A stretch of DNA of 64,000 nt. It comes from Phycisphaeraceae bacterium. Lineage in GTDB: Bacteria > Planctomycetota > Phycisphaerae > Phycisphaerales > Phycisphaeraceae. The notes beneath the pieces are model-generated. The model had not been told where the DNA came from. It did not search any database and saw only the letters and a program-made list of their open reading frames with translations. Shown here piece after piece: positions 11,201 through 19,533 of the stretch (positions within the stretch are counted from its first letter, which is position 1; the number at the start of each line of letters is the position of its first letter). The position numbers and the translations under genes were made by a program. The DNA is taken from positions 1-64,000 of the forward strand of contig JADZCR010000006.1 in assembly GCA_020851465.1 (NCBI GenBank), in the 5' to 3' direction.

Positions 11201-11516
11201 CATCCACGAAGCCAGCGTTGACCGTTTCCGACCGATCATCATGACCACGCTTGCCGCACTGATGGGCGCGGTTCCGATCGCGCTGGGTCTCGGTGCCGAC
11301 GGTGCGTCGCGCCGACCGCTGGGGCTGGTCATCATCGGCGGGTTGATCGTGTCGCAGTTCATCACGCTCTTCATCACGCCGGCGATTTATCTATACCTCG
11401 AAGATTTCCAGGAACACGTACTCAATCGCTTCTCCTTCTTCCGCTCCACGCATGTGCGCAAGCCGCACTTCCCGGTGCCCGATGCGCAGGCAGCATCGAC
11501 GACATCGCATACCTGA
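8286..11516 (+). CDS. RND efflux pump, AcrB/MdtB-like (HAE1 family)
   Basis: Inner-membrane proton-driven transporter, 1076 residues, close to the usual 1030-1060 of the HAE1 family. It begins NLSQPFIQRPVMTALL with the typical first membrane helix. It has two large periplasmic loops and two blocks of helices at about 335-560 and 875-1045. The helix-4 region (LSLMALTLAIGFLVDDAIVFLEN) holds the paired Asp residues of the proton relay. Sequence resembles MdtB/MdtC and heavy-metal-independent drug pumps more than CusA. No TolC-type outer-membrane partner is encoded here, so that subunit must lie elsewhere. Substrate unknown. Confidence 0.94.
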   Translation: MNLSQPFIQRPVMTALLTLSSILFGVLAYTQLPVNDLPVVDYPVIQVSVGYPGATPETMANTVATPLERQFMQIPGLELVTSTSRQGFTSFTLQFALSKSIDAAATDVQTAISQATGKLPADLPSPPTFSKTNPNDQPIMYIGLTSDSVTRGQLYDYASTQAGQRISILPGVSRVQVYGTQSAMRIKADPSAMAARGITIDDLHNAVQRGTSYSGAGQIDGPHKSFLIQPQGQLDTAESYNDLIVGTHGGSPVYLKDVATAVETVQDERIDMRFWVRGKTVPKATVVIAVFRQAGANAVEVADSIRALVPIVSAQLPSSVSIVPIYDRSRSIVNSIKDVEETLVIAFILVVAVIFIFLGRATDTVIPAVALPLSLLLTFIVMRMLDYSLDNLSLMALTLAIGFLVDDAIVFLENAVRRMEKFNETPLVAAVNGAREISFTILSMTISLAAVFIPLVFMTGLVGRIFREFAVTIIVAIMASGVVSLTLTPLMCARLLSQRGHGMKKSLVERVIDPIEHFILRGYGGSLWFFLRHRWVSMLIWIACLGGTFWFYVQVPKSFLPAGDSSFIRGVMIAEESASPEQMHTYQGMAEQQMQANPSVKMTFSMSGNGQFIGSNMGFLLAFLDDPKDRPPLKTFDGTTVEHPPIQLVAADLMGRIASNVPGIFPALQPDPVLQISTGASSTQQGKFSYAVSGIDPAEVYATAHKLMNRMYAELGPGKMFQTVLSDLYTNTPNLKVTLNREQAKMNGVSESRILALLRNAYSQNYVYLIKRPNDQYQVILEVADNMRKDPADLSLLYIKSDDGKRIVPLKAVADWEPGVGPQAVNHINQFTSVSIAFNLNPGVPIGNATSFIEAQAKEVVPSYIRGDLQGEALTFRNTVRDLAILGLVAVFVMYVILGILYESYLHPITVLSSLPVALVGGLLTLWIFGEEMSLYGWVGVFMLMGIVKKNGIMIVDFANQRVAEGQADDVAIHEASVDRFRPIIMTTLAALMGAVPIALGLGADGASRRPLGLVIIGGLIVSQFITLFITPAIYLYLEDFQEHVLNRFSFFRSTHVRKPHFPVPDAQAASTTSHT

Positions 11517-11582
11517 ACTCTGCCTCAGGTGATGCAGTCCGACTGTTGTGATGAAATCGTGGCGGCTTTACCGCCGTCGTTG

Positions 11583-12665
11583 CTAGGAATTGCGCTGTCG
11601 GAGTTCAGCGAGTGAATACGTCGGGCATGATTTCCCTTCAAGCATCCGCTCGATAGAGGGTGAATCCTTGAAGCCCGAACCGGTAACGAGGCAGACAATC
11701 TGTGCGTCGCGGTTGATCCGACCGTCCGAGACAGCACGCAACGCGCCAGCCAGCGCGGCGGCACCTGCCGGCTCGCAGAAAATTCCTTCCTCCAGAGCAA
11801 GTCGTTTTTGCGCGGCCCATACCTCGTGATCGCTGACGGTGTGTCCGGTGCCGCCGGTTGCTCGACATGCCGCGATGACGTGATTTCCGTCGATCACCGA
11901 GGGCACCTGCAGCCCGCTGATACCGCTTGTGCAGGACACCTCTTGTGCAGTAGCTGCGCCTTGGCGTAAAGGCGAGGCAATCGTGTCATTGCCTTCCGGT
12001 TGGACACATTCGATGCACGGGCTGCGTGGAAGTCGGCGGTCTGCGACTAGGCCTTCAAATCCACGTGCAATAGCGAGTGTAAGCCCGCCGCCACCCGCCG
12101 GCACAAAAACATGATCCAGCGACGCCGAGACCTGCTGAGCCAACTCATAGCTGATGGTTTGCACACCCGCCATGCCGACCGGGCTATACGCAAAAGCGCT
12201 GATCTGCAATGCCGCACCGGGTCTTGCTGCTCGGTCTTTGATGCAGGTGAAACACTCCAGGGTGATCGCGGTATCAAGCCCGAAGCCGCGGATTTTATAA
12301 ATGTCCGCGCCGTAGATCATCATCTGGCTCAGCTTGCCGATGGGCGCGGATTCGACGATGGCGATTTCACACTTGATGTCCGCTGCGGCGCAGTATGCCG
12401 CCAGTGCTGACCCGGTATTGCCGCTCGATGTGGCGACGCAGTGTGACTGCCCCTGTTCGAGCATGGCGGCGATGGCGGCGGCGGCAAAGCGATCTTTGTA
12501 CGAACCCGTCGGGTTGGCTGTTTCCAACTTGAAATGGAGATTCTGCAGGCCGGCCGCCGGGCCGATACGCTTCGATCGCACCAGCGGCGTATTCCCTTCA
12601 CCCAGAGTGATGCGGAATCGCTCCGGCGTGTTGGAAAAAAGATCAGCCCAACGCCAGATGCTCAT
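11583..12665 (-). CDS. Threonine synthase-fold PLP enzyme
   Basis: Fold-type II PLP enzyme of 360 residues resembling threonine synthase. Visible features: LGEGNTPLVRSKRI near the N-terminus, the PLP-binding lysine in NPTGSYKDR (about residue 58), the Ser/Asn loop ATSSGNTGSALAAY, and the phosphate-binding PAGGGG loop near 192. The length suits class II threonine synthases or threonine dehydratase-like homologues. It starts inside the stop codon of the SDR gene upstream (TGATG overlap) and is last in a three-gene operon with an M14-type deacylase. That context suggests catabolism or modification of an acylated amino acid rather than threonine synthesis; this is inference. Confidence 0.85.
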   Translation of the reverse strand: MSIWRWADLFSNTPERFRITLGEGNTPLVRSKRIGPAAGLQNLHFKLETANPTGSYKDRFAAAAIAAMLEQGQSHCVATSSGNTGSALAAYCAAADIKCEIAIVESAPIGKLSQMMIYGADIYKIRGFGLDTAITLECFTCIKDRAARPGAALQISAFAYSPVGMAGVQTISYELAQQVSASLDHVFVPAGGGGLTLAIARGFEGLVADRRLPRSPCIECVQPEGNDTIASPLRQGAATAQEVSCTSGISGLQVPSVIDGNHVIAACRATGGTGHTVSDHEVWAAQKRLALEEGIFCEPAGAAALAGALRAVSDGRINRDAQIVCLVTGSGFKDSPSIERMLEGKSCPTYSLAELRQRNS

Positions 12666-13510
12666 CAGGAGTCCTTTGCAGTTTTCGAAGGAATGTCCGG
12701 CGGGTAGTCGCGCGGATGATTCAAACCGCGCAGACTGTAGGGCATCAGTGTGGTCTTGAGGCCACCATCTGCCAGGATCGTCGTGCCGGTGATGTAGGAG
12801 GCATCGTCACTCGCCAGCCATACGATCGTTCTGGCGATCTCGGCGGCAGTACCCCAGCGTCGGAGCGGAATCAAATCCTCGGTATAGCCGCGAACCGTAG
12901 CTGCGTTGCGGACGTTTTCATCCGAGGGATAGTCGTTGCTCATTTCCGTGTCGATCGCGCCGGGGTTGAGCGCGACGACTCGTATGCCGCGGGCACCGTA
13001 GGTGGCTGCCAGATCGTAGGTCAGCGCGTCGAGTGCGCCCTTGGCAGCGATATAAGCCGGTGCCATGCCTGATACACGCTCGGACTGCACGCTGGAGATG
13101 TTAATGACGACGCCCTTACGGCGTGGTTCCATGTGTTCCGCAGCCCATCGTGTCATGAAGGCCGGTGCTGTGACGCAGATACGCAGCGTCTTTTCCCATG
13201 ATTCGAGAGTGATTCGACGCATCGTGTCGAGGTCACGCCACGCAGCGTTGTTGACCAGTACGTCGATGCGGCCCCATTTCTGCGCGGTATGGCTGATGAT
13301 CCGCTGAGCGTAATCGAGATCGAAAAGATCACCCGCGATGGTCAGTGATTCGCCGCCGTTCTCCTGTATTCGTGCGGCAGTGTGTTTTAGCGCATCGGTT
13401 CCGCGTGCCGCGATTGCGACGCGATAACCTCGCCGGGCGAATTCCACAGCCGCTTCCGCCCCGATCCCGCGTGAGGCTCCCGTCACGATGGCCACTGGTT
13501 TATCGCTCAC
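12665..13510 (-). CDS. Short-chain dehydrogenase/reductase (SDR)
   Basis: Classical SDR oxidoreductase, 281 residues, using NAD(P). It shows the cofactor motif TGASRGIGAEA at residues 11-21, NNAAW, the active-site Ser in NISSVQS, the catalytic YIAAK (Tyr-x3-Lys), and the C-terminal ITGTTILADGG. The extra 30 residues at the end (proline-rich) are not part of the core. It overlaps the deacylase gene by 4 bases upstream and the PLP-enzyme gene by one base downstream, so all three should be made in fixed ratio. Substrate unknown. Confidence 0.9.
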   Translation of the reverse strand: MSDKPVAIVTGASRGIGAEAAVEFARRGYRVAIAARGTDALKHTAARIQENGGESLTIAGDLFDLDYAQRIISHTAQKWGRIDVLVNNAAWRDLDTMRRITLESWEKTLRICVTAPAFMTRWAAEHMEPRRKGVVINISSVQSERVSGMAPAYIAAKGALDALTYDLAATYGARGIRVVALNPGAIDTEMSNDYPSDENVRNAATVRGYTEDLIPLRRWGTAAEIARTIVWLASDDASYITGTTILADGGLKTTLMPYSLRGLNHPRDYPPDIPSKTAKDS

Positions 13511-14451
13511 GAGAGAACCTCCGCCTGATCGAGTTCGATGATGACAGCCAGCGTTTCATTTTCCTTGACCATGGGAAATGTTCGAAGAAGAATGACCAGC
13601 CCGTCAACAGGTGAGGGCATGTCGATCACTTGATCGCCGAGGATGTCGCTGACGGTTCCGTAGATCTGCCCCTTCTTGACGACATCGCCGAGTTTGACTC
13701 TGGGGATAAAACATCCCGACATCGGCGAGGGATTGTTGACTTGCAGGTGACCCGCCTGGTCGCGGTTGTCCTCGATGACATGCTTCACGCGATTACGCGG
13801 CAGGGTACGGTCGATCATTCCCAGCACAGCCATCACGTTGAGACAACCTTCGATATATCCGGTGACGGCATCGTCGAGACAGGTGGCGGCGCCGCCCCAT
13901 TCGGAGTAGATGGCGGGGATGTTGGCGTCACTCGCAGCCGAGAGAGAGCGGCCCGGATGAAGCGTCGTCCCCCAGACCAGCGGGAGGTTGAACGCCCTCG
14001 CCATGCGGCGTTGTGCTTCGAGCGTTTTGGGGTCGGACACCAATCCGTAACCAGCGAGGGGCCATAGTGCCATCGTCGTCCCGCCGGTGTGAAGATCGAT
14101 GAAGTAGTCCGCGCTGCGGATAAATGCCGTGGCTGCGTGCGCGGTGCGCTGTGTGATGGAGCCGTCCGGCCTGCCGGGGAAGGTTCGCGCCAGATCGAGG
14201 CCGTCCTCAGCCGTGCGGTGCCCGCGCCAAAAAGCACTTTCATTGACGACCGGGATAAGCGTGAGCCGACCGCGAAGCTGTGCCGGCTTGATCTCACGGA
14301 TCAGGCGGCGAACTGTGACCATCGGCTCAAATTCGTCACCGTGTACGCCTCCGACGATCAGCAGATGCGGGCCGGATCGGTCGCCGGTGATGACACGGGA
14401 TTGCAGATTGATCGAGGACATGTGGGGCGAGTATATCGAAGAGTCGCTCAA
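13507..14451 (-). CDS. Succinylglutamate desuccinylase/aspartoacylase family deacylase
   Basis: Zinc-dependent amidohydrolase of the M14 carboxypeptidase superfamily, 314 residues. The zinc ligands are visible as GGVHGDE (His and Glu, about residues 34-40) and the later His in FIDLHTGG; the likely catalytic Glu is in IYSEWGG. The C-terminal 80 residues form a lipoyl-like beta barrel (SPMSGCFIPRVKLGDVVKKGQ). Related enzymes remove acyl groups from N-acyl amino acids, including DoeB/EutE of ectoine breakdown. First gene of the operon with the SDR and PLP enzyme. A second start 10 codons later (MSSINLQS) is possible. The exact substrate is open. Confidence 0.85.
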   Translation of the reverse strand: MSDSSIYSPHMSSINLQSRVITGDRSGPHLLIVGGVHGDEFEPMVTVRRLIREIKPAQLRGRLTLIPVVNESAFWRGHRTAEDGLDLARTFPGRPDGSITQRTAHAATAFIRSADYFIDLHTGGTTMALWPLAGYGLVSDPKTLEAQRRMARAFNLPLVWGTTLHPGRSLSAASDANIPAIYSEWGGAATCLDDAVTGYIEGCLNVMAVLGMIDRTLPRNRVKHVIEDNRDQAGHLQVNNPSPMSGCFIPRVKLGDVVKKGQIYGTVSDILGDQVIDMPSPVDGLVILLRTFPMVKENETLAVIIELDQAEVLS

Positions 14452-14566
14452 ACGCAGGACATCAAGGACATCTCATCGCTTCGGTCGGAATCGCTGCTGA
14501 CAGAAAAGGCTCGCATCGTTATTCTGGTTTACCAAGGGGAAGCGATTTCAATTCAAAGGGGACATT

Positions 14567-16147
14567 ATGAAAACGATACGACTGGCAGCGGTGGGGGCGA
14601 TCTTCACTTCGTTTCTGTTTGGCTGCACGAGCTACGAAAGCTCCGGTGATTCGGCGACGCTGCGCACCGATACGCCCCAGCCTCGCTACACGACTGCGCA
14701 GCAGCCGACTCCCGTTGCTGCGTCTGTCACCTCCGACGGACGGACATCGCTCGCTTTCCCAACCGGCGACCGTGCGACGAGTGTCGTGGCAGTCGATCGC
14801 GTCGCGCCGACTGAGTGGACCGCTGGGCAGGCCTATGACTACGACCTCCACGTAACGAATCTCACTTCCGTGGCTCTCAACGAGGTCGTGCTGGTGGAGC
14901 GCACGCCGGCAAATCTGAAAATCAGCGGCTCAACCCCGGACGCCACTTCGCGGAACGATGGCGAACTCCGCTGGGCCATGGGTTCACTTGGGCCGCGGGA
15001 AACCCGGAGCGTGCGTATCCGTGCGACAGCCGCAGCTCGTGCCGAAGATCAGGCAGCAGCGACCGCTCGCGAGTGCATCTCGGTGACTTACGTGCCCTGG
15101 GCGTGCGTGCCGGTTCAGGTTGTGCAGCCCATGCTCGAACTCGTCGCTTCCGCGCCGGCGGAGGTGCTGCTCTGCGAGAGGATTCCCGTGAAATACACGG
15201 TGACCAACCGCGGCACGGGTGCTGCGCGTAACGTGGTGATCCGGCATGCGCTGCCGACCGGCGTCGCACCGCGCGGCTCCACCGCTGAGCAACTCGAAGC
15301 GCGTGTGGAATCGCTGGCTCCCGGTGAGTCGCGGTCATTCGTCGCCAACGTCAACGCCAGCAAGACCGGCAGATACACCCAGAGCATCGCGGCTGCTGCG
15401 GACGGAGGACTCAATGCCAACGCGACTGCTTCGACCGTTGTTCGTGAGCCGGTACTGAGCATCAAAAAGACGGGACCGCAGACACTCTTCCTCGGCCGCG
15501 ATTTTTCTTATGACATCGTTGTCACCAACATCGGTGATGGAGACGCCCGCGACGCCGTCGTCGAAGATACGCTGCCCGGTAACGCCCAACTCGTCAGCGC
15601 CACCGGCGGCGGCACTTCAGCTAACGGGAAAATCTCCTGGAACCTCGGCACACTCAAGCCCCGCGACGCCCGCAAGGTCACGGTTACGCTTCGTGTTGAA
15701 CAGGCGACGTCTGTCGTCAACACCGCGACCGCCCGCGCTCAGTGCGCAGCAGAGGTATCTTCGACGATCACCACTGCGGTGCGTGGTGTGCCGGCAATCC
15801 TTCTCGAAGTCGTGGATGATCCTGATCCGATTCCGGTGGGTGGGGAAGTGACCTACACGATCCGCGTTACAAACCAAGGCTCAGCTACGGGAACGAACAT
15901 CAAGATCACGGCTGGCCTCGAAGACACCATGCAGTTCGTCTCCGCGACAGGGCAGACCCCCGGCTCCGCCAGCGGGCAGAATGTTGCATTCGCAGCACTC
16001 AAGTCACTAGCCCCCAAGGCTGCGGCTGAATGGAAAGTCGTCGTTAAGGCGGTTAAGACCGGCGACGTGCGCTTCCGCGTCGAGATGAACAGCGACCAGC
16101 TCGAACGTCCCGTGACCGAGACCGAAGCATCCAACTTCTACCAGTAA
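14567..16147 (+). CDS. OmcB-like DUF11-repeat lipoprotein
   Basis: Predicted envelope lipoprotein of 526 residues: signal peptide with lipobox LFGC (Cys at about residue 20), then four DUF11-type immunoglobulin-like repeats starting near residues 88, 205, 310 and 425 (each with a YDIVVTNIGDGDARDAVVEDTLP-like pattern; key features VTN and a Gly/Asp turn). Between repeats 1 and 2 is a cysteine-bearing link (ECISVTYVPWACVPVQVVQP). By memory of the family, this order and the last 110 residues resemble the chlamydial cysteine-rich envelope protein OmcB, but with far fewer cysteines. It likely stiffens or coats the outer membrane or peptidoglycan. Monocistronic, divergent from the deacylase operon, 115 bases apart. 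Confidence 0.8.
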   Translation: MKTIRLAAVGAIFTSFLFGCTSYESSGDSATLRTDTPQPRYTTAQQPTPVAASVTSDGRTSLAFPTGDRATSVVAVDRVAPTEWTAGQAYDYDLHVTNLTSVALNEVVLVERTPANLKISGSTPDATSRNDGELRWAMGSLGPRETRSVRIRATAAARAEDQAAATARECISVTYVPWACVPVQVVQPMLELVASAPAEVLLCERIPVKYTVTNRGTGAARNVVIRHALPTGVAPRGSTAEQLEARVESLAPGESRSFVANVNASKTGRYTQSIAAAADGGLNANATASTVVREPVLSIKKTGPQTLFLGRDFSYDIVVTNIGDGDARDAVVEDTLPGNAQLVSATGGGTSANGKISWNLGTLKPRDARKVTVTLRVEQATSVVNTATARAQCAAEVSSTITTAVRGVPAILLEVVDDPDPIPVGGEVTYTIRVTNQGSATGTNIKITAGLEDTMQFVSATGQTPGSASGQNVAFAALKSLAPKAAAEWKVVVKAVKTGDVRFRVEMNSDQLERPVTETEASNFYQ

Positions 16148-16436
16148 GGAAAGGCACGTGGCGATTTGTCAACGGATCAGCACCATGCACGATCGCTACG
16201 CGATGCGCCAGCGCTGATTCTTGAACATTGGTTCCAGACGGATACTATTAAGGACGTTTCCCAGTATCTATGGGCTTTTCAGTCTCTTCGGGACATCCCG
16301 GAAGATTGAGGCATTCCTGGTGTTTCGGGAGGTTCCTGGGTTTTGTGATTCCGGGTGGCTTAGGTTTTTGGGTGTTTAGTTTTCAGAGCTTGTTTGGTCA
16401 GTCTTTCCCGCCGGGGTTGTTGTAAGGACCAGCTTC
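16148..16436 (+). other. Leader region before hpnH
   Basis: About 290 bases without a gene. The second half is T/G-rich with a short inverted repeat (CGGG-ACAT-CCCG near 16290-16301) and the word TTCCTGG repeated about 20 bases apart. It may be the 5' untranslated leader of hpnH; I recognise no riboswitch class in it and no clear promoter. Confidence 0.35.
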
Positions 16437-17555
16437 ATGGCCGTTCCGATTTCGCAGATGTACACGGTGGCGACCTACGTGCTGGGTCAGAAGCTCAAAG
16501 GCCGCAAGCGATATCCGCTGGTACTGATGCTCGAGCCGCTATTCCGTTGCAATCTCGCCTGCGCGGGCTGCGGAAAAATTCAGTACCCCGCCCACATTCT
16601 CAAAAAGAACCTCAGCCCCGACGACTGCTTCAAGGCAGTCGAGGAATGCGGCGCTCCGATGGTTTCCATCCCCGGCGGTGAACCGCTCATGCACCCGCAG
16701 ATCGGTCAGATCGTCGAGGGACTCATCGCGCGGAAAAAATACATCTACCTCTGCACCAACGCGCTGCTGCTGAAGGAAAAGCTCGAAGCTGGTCTTTTCA
16801 AGCCTTCCAAGTATCTCACCTTCAGCGTACACATGGACGGCATTGAGGAGAACCATGATTTTGCCGTCTGCCGAGAAGGAACATACAAAACCGCCACCGA
16901 AGCGATTCGCTTAGCTGTCTCGATGGGTTTTCGTGTCACGACCAACTGCACGCTCTTTCAGGGTGCGGACCCCAATGAGGTGCGACAGTTCTTCGATGAG
17001 ATGACCGCGCTGGGTGTTGAGGGCATGATGGTCAGCCCGGGCTACAGCTACTCCAAGGCCCCCGATCAGGGCAGCTTTCTGCACCGCGAAGAAACGAACA
17101 ATCTCTTTGAGATGATCCTGTCGAACCGCAAGAAGGGATGGAACTTCAACCAGAGCCCGCTGTTTCTGGAGTTCCTCATGGGTCGGCGAAATTACGAATG
17201 CACCCCCTGGGGCATGCCGACCTACAACCTCTTTGGCTGGCAGAAACCCTGCTACCTGCTTCAGGAAGGGTACGCGGAGACCTTTGACGAGTTGATGCGT
17301 GAAACGCAGTGGGATAATTACGGCCACAAGAGCGGTAACCCCAAGTGCCAGGACTGCATGGTCCACTCAGGCTATGAAGCCAGCGCGGTGAATCACACGT
17401 TTTCCAGCTTCGGCGGGATGTGGGCGACGATCAAAGCCATGATCTTCAACACCTACGCCAATCCGTCAGCAGGCAAAAAACTCAAGGATCACAAGCCGAC
17501 GCATAAGCACGGTCAGGCGGTGGTCCAACTGACGGTTCGTGCCGGTGCTGCATGA
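16437..17555 (+). CDS. hpnH: Adenosyl-hopene transferase HpnH (radical SAM)
   Basis: Radical SAM enzyme, 372 residues, that attaches the adenosyl group of SAM to diploptene, the first step in making extended C35 hopanoids. The iron-sulfur motif CNLACAGC is at about residues 38-45; GGEPLMHP follows, and a C-terminal cysteine cluster ([28 protein letters not shown]) is characteristic of HpnH with SPASM-like cysteines. The N-terminus [20 protein letters not shown] fits HpnH exactly. No other hpn gene is adjacent, although a small squalene-cyclase-repeat protein lies 11 kb away. Hopanoids strengthen the outer membrane of many planctomycetes. Confidence 0.95.
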   Translation: MAVPISQMYTVATYVLGQKLKGRKRYPLVLMLEPLFRCNLACAGCGKIQYPAHILKKNLSPDDCFKAVEECGAPMVSIPGGEPLMHPQIGQIVEGLIARKKYIYLCTNALLLKEKLEAGLFKPSKYLTFSVHMDGIEENHDFAVCREGTYKTATEAIRLAVSMGFRVTTNCTLFQGADPNEVRQFFDEMTALGVEGMMVSPGYSYSKAPDQGSFLHREETNNLFEMILSNRKKGWNFNQSPLFLEFLMGRRNYECTPWGMPTYNLFGWQKPCYLLQEGYAETFDELMRETQWDNYGHKSGNPKCQDCMVHSGYEASAVNHTFSSFGGMWATIKAMIFNTYANPSAGKKLKDHKPTHKHGQAVVQLTVRAGAA

Positions 17556-17683
17556 AGCAGCCTCACGACTCGGTGAGTTACCCAAACGAGATTTCATCAA
17601 GACAACATGCCGCAGGTACGCGATGTCTTGCGCGAACTGGAGCATCCCCGCCTCGGCGTTCACCTCGGATTCATTTCTCATTC

Positions 17684-19105
17684 TCAACGGCGTCCGCGCA
17701 TAAGCAGCAGTCCTCCAACCGCCAGTAACGCGAGACTTGCCGGCTCAGGCACAAAGATATTGGTCAGCCTTACGCTTCCGCCGTTGGTGAGGAGTTGGTC
17801 GTAGTGGAAGGTGGCCGGCACGTTACCAAGCGTGACCGAAGGTGTCCCGCTGAGCGAGCCGTAGGTGAAAAGCACCAGGTCTTGTCCATCGACATAGCCG
17901 CCGCCTTCGATGAAGTTGAGGTCGAGGGTAAACGCATTGAGCGTAAGAGTATTGGTGACATTGACGACGCCGTCATCCGCACCGAAGCTCAACGCCAGCT
18001 TCATGTTTGGCGAACCGGTGAACGATCCTACATTCAGCGTGTTGACATCCAGATCGAGCCGCGAATTGGCCGTGACGGTAAAAGCGCCGGTGGTAGCCAG
18101 ATCCTGATCCAGTTTGATATTGCCGGTATCACTGGGAACACTGGGATTTCCGACGTAGAAATGATTGGTCAGAGTTGTACGGGCGATCGAGATGGTACGC
18201 GGCGTCACCGGCGCGCCGGTGAAATAAATGTAGCCCGTGCCGTAGCCGGCTGCGGTTGCTGCTCCGTGGTCGAGGAAGTTACCGCGCGCATAGAAGTAGC
18301 CGTCAGCATTAACATGCAGTTGCAGGTTGGCGTTGTTCGATCCGGTAGGCGCGTAGATGTTCACATCTCCCAGGGTGGTCAAGGCGTAGCCGTATTGGAA
18401 GGCGAGCTTGGCCTCTGTCGCGGCACCATCCTTCCCGATGTCGAGATGACCGAGTGTGCCTCCATAGAAAAAGGAAGATGTTCCACTGCCGGGAGCGAGA
18501 ACGAGCCGGGATGTCGGATCGAAGGTCGCATTGGGGTAGAAGGATGAGCCTGTCGAGAGTTCCACTGTGACGCCAGGGCCGATGATGCTGCCTCCGTAAT
18601 AGAGGCTGTAGAGTTTGAGAGTCCCGCCGGGGGCACTGGTCTGGTAGGAGACTTGGCCGATATTCCCGTTCACAGATGACGGTTCGTTGAGGGTGTAACC
18701 GTTGAGGTCGATGACCATGTTGGAGATCGAAGAGCTGGAGTTGTGGTAATGTCCCGGCTGATAGCCGGTAAGAGTCAGATCATTACCCAGCGTGATCTTG
18801 TTGACTGCGTTTGATGTCTGAGTGAAGTCCAGGTCGCCGATGGTGGTGGGTGTCGATGGCGTGATGATATTGCGATCTGAAGTCGTATCACCGATGAATG
18901 CCTGCTCTGAACCTGAATTAGGAATGTTGTCCGAAGTCCAGTTCCCCGCGACATCCCAATACTGATCGCCTACCCCCGGCGATCCGGAACCGGCACCCCA
19001 GTACAAGTCCGTAAAGGCCGATGCCTTCGTCGTTGGTAATAAGACGATGATGGTCAAGATTAGTGTTGTTTTGATACTTTTTGAATTGGTCATACCAAAA
19101 TGCAT
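17684..19105 (-). CDS. PEP-CTERM-anchored secreted protein
   Basis: Exported protein of 473 residues. The start at 19105 is chosen because AGGAGA lies 6-7 bases upstream; the frame stays open another 23 codons without a ribosome site. A signal peptide (TTLILTIIVLLPTTKASA) is followed by a Gly/Ser/Thr/Asn-rich beta-helix-like body beginning with DLYWGAGSGSPGVGDQYWDVAGNW, the form of autotransporter-type passenger strands. The end VPEPASLALLAVGGLLLMRGRR is a PEP-CTERM signal (Pro-Glu-Pro, hydrophobic helix, Arg-rich tail), which an exosortase would process. Probably a cell-surface or extracellular-matrix protein. Two palindromes lie upstream. Confidence 0.92.
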   Translation of the reverse strand: MHFGMTNSKSIKTTLILTIIVLLPTTKASAFTDLYWGAGSGSPGVGDQYWDVAGNWTSDNIPNSGSEQAFIGDTTSDRNIITPSTPTTIGDLDFTQTSNAVNKITLGNDLTLTGYQPGHYHNSSSSISNMVIDLNGYTLNEPSSVNGNIGQVSYQTSAPGGTLKLYSLYYGGSIIGPGVTVELSTGSSFYPNATFDPTSRLVLAPGSGTSSFFYGGTLGHLDIGKDGAATEAKLAFQYGYALTTLGDVNIYAPTGSNNANLQLHVNADGYFYARGNFLDHGAATAAGYGTGYIYFTGAPVTPRTISIARTTLTNHFYVGNPSVPSDTGNIKLDQDLATTGAFTVTANSRLDLDVNTLNVGSFTGSPNMKLALSFGADDGVVNVTNTLTLNAFTLDLNFIEGGGYVDGQDLVLFTYGSLSGTPSVTLGNVPATFHYDQLLTNGGSVRLTNIFVPEPASLALLAVGGLLLMRGRR

Positions 19106-19170
19106 GTCGGTTCTCCTGATGAGGGTAGATACCAAACAATCCGTTAAAAATCGCTGCAAATGATTACGTA

Positions 19171-19215
19171 GCAAAACCGTTTGCTATGTGCAGCGTTGTC
19201 GAGGAATCCTCGACA
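19171..19215. promoter_or_regulatory. Tandem palindromes upstream of the PEP-CTERM gene
   Basis: A perfect 19-bp palindrome (TGTCGAGGAATCCTCGACA, 19197-19215, 9-bp arms around one base) lies about 95 bases before the start of the PEP-CTERM gene. A second inverted repeat, GCAAA-ACCG-TTTGC (19171-19184), lies 12 bases closer to that gene. Neither is followed by a T-run, so they look like operators rather than terminators. The rest of the 430-base gap (19106-19533) up to the isomerase gene holds nothing else I can name. Confidence 0.5.
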
Positions 19216-19533
19216 TGAAATGACGATTACGAGTTCTTTCTCTCCTTCAAGGGTAGGGTAACTCAGGATAAGGTATAACCCGGATTCTGTGAAATGCAAA
19301 TAATATGTTTTGTTTATCAGCTTCTTGCGTGGAGTGAAGCTCGATTCCGACGGAGTTCTGTGTGGTGAATGGGCGGGGAAAAATCGCAATGCCCCGCCAT
19401 TCGGATAGTTCTCATTCGGACATCAACAGTAGGGCGACCATGCCGTAACAAATCGCGGCAGAGTTCGTCTCGCTCACACGCGCATTTTCCAGTAACCTAC
19501 CGACTCTGATTCGCTTTGGAGATTTGCCAGCCT

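Noticed and set aside
11561-11575. Hairpin GGCGG-CTTTA-CCGCC between the RND pump and the PLP-enzyme gene as a terminator
   Set aside because: The stem is only 5 bp and there is no T-run on either side.
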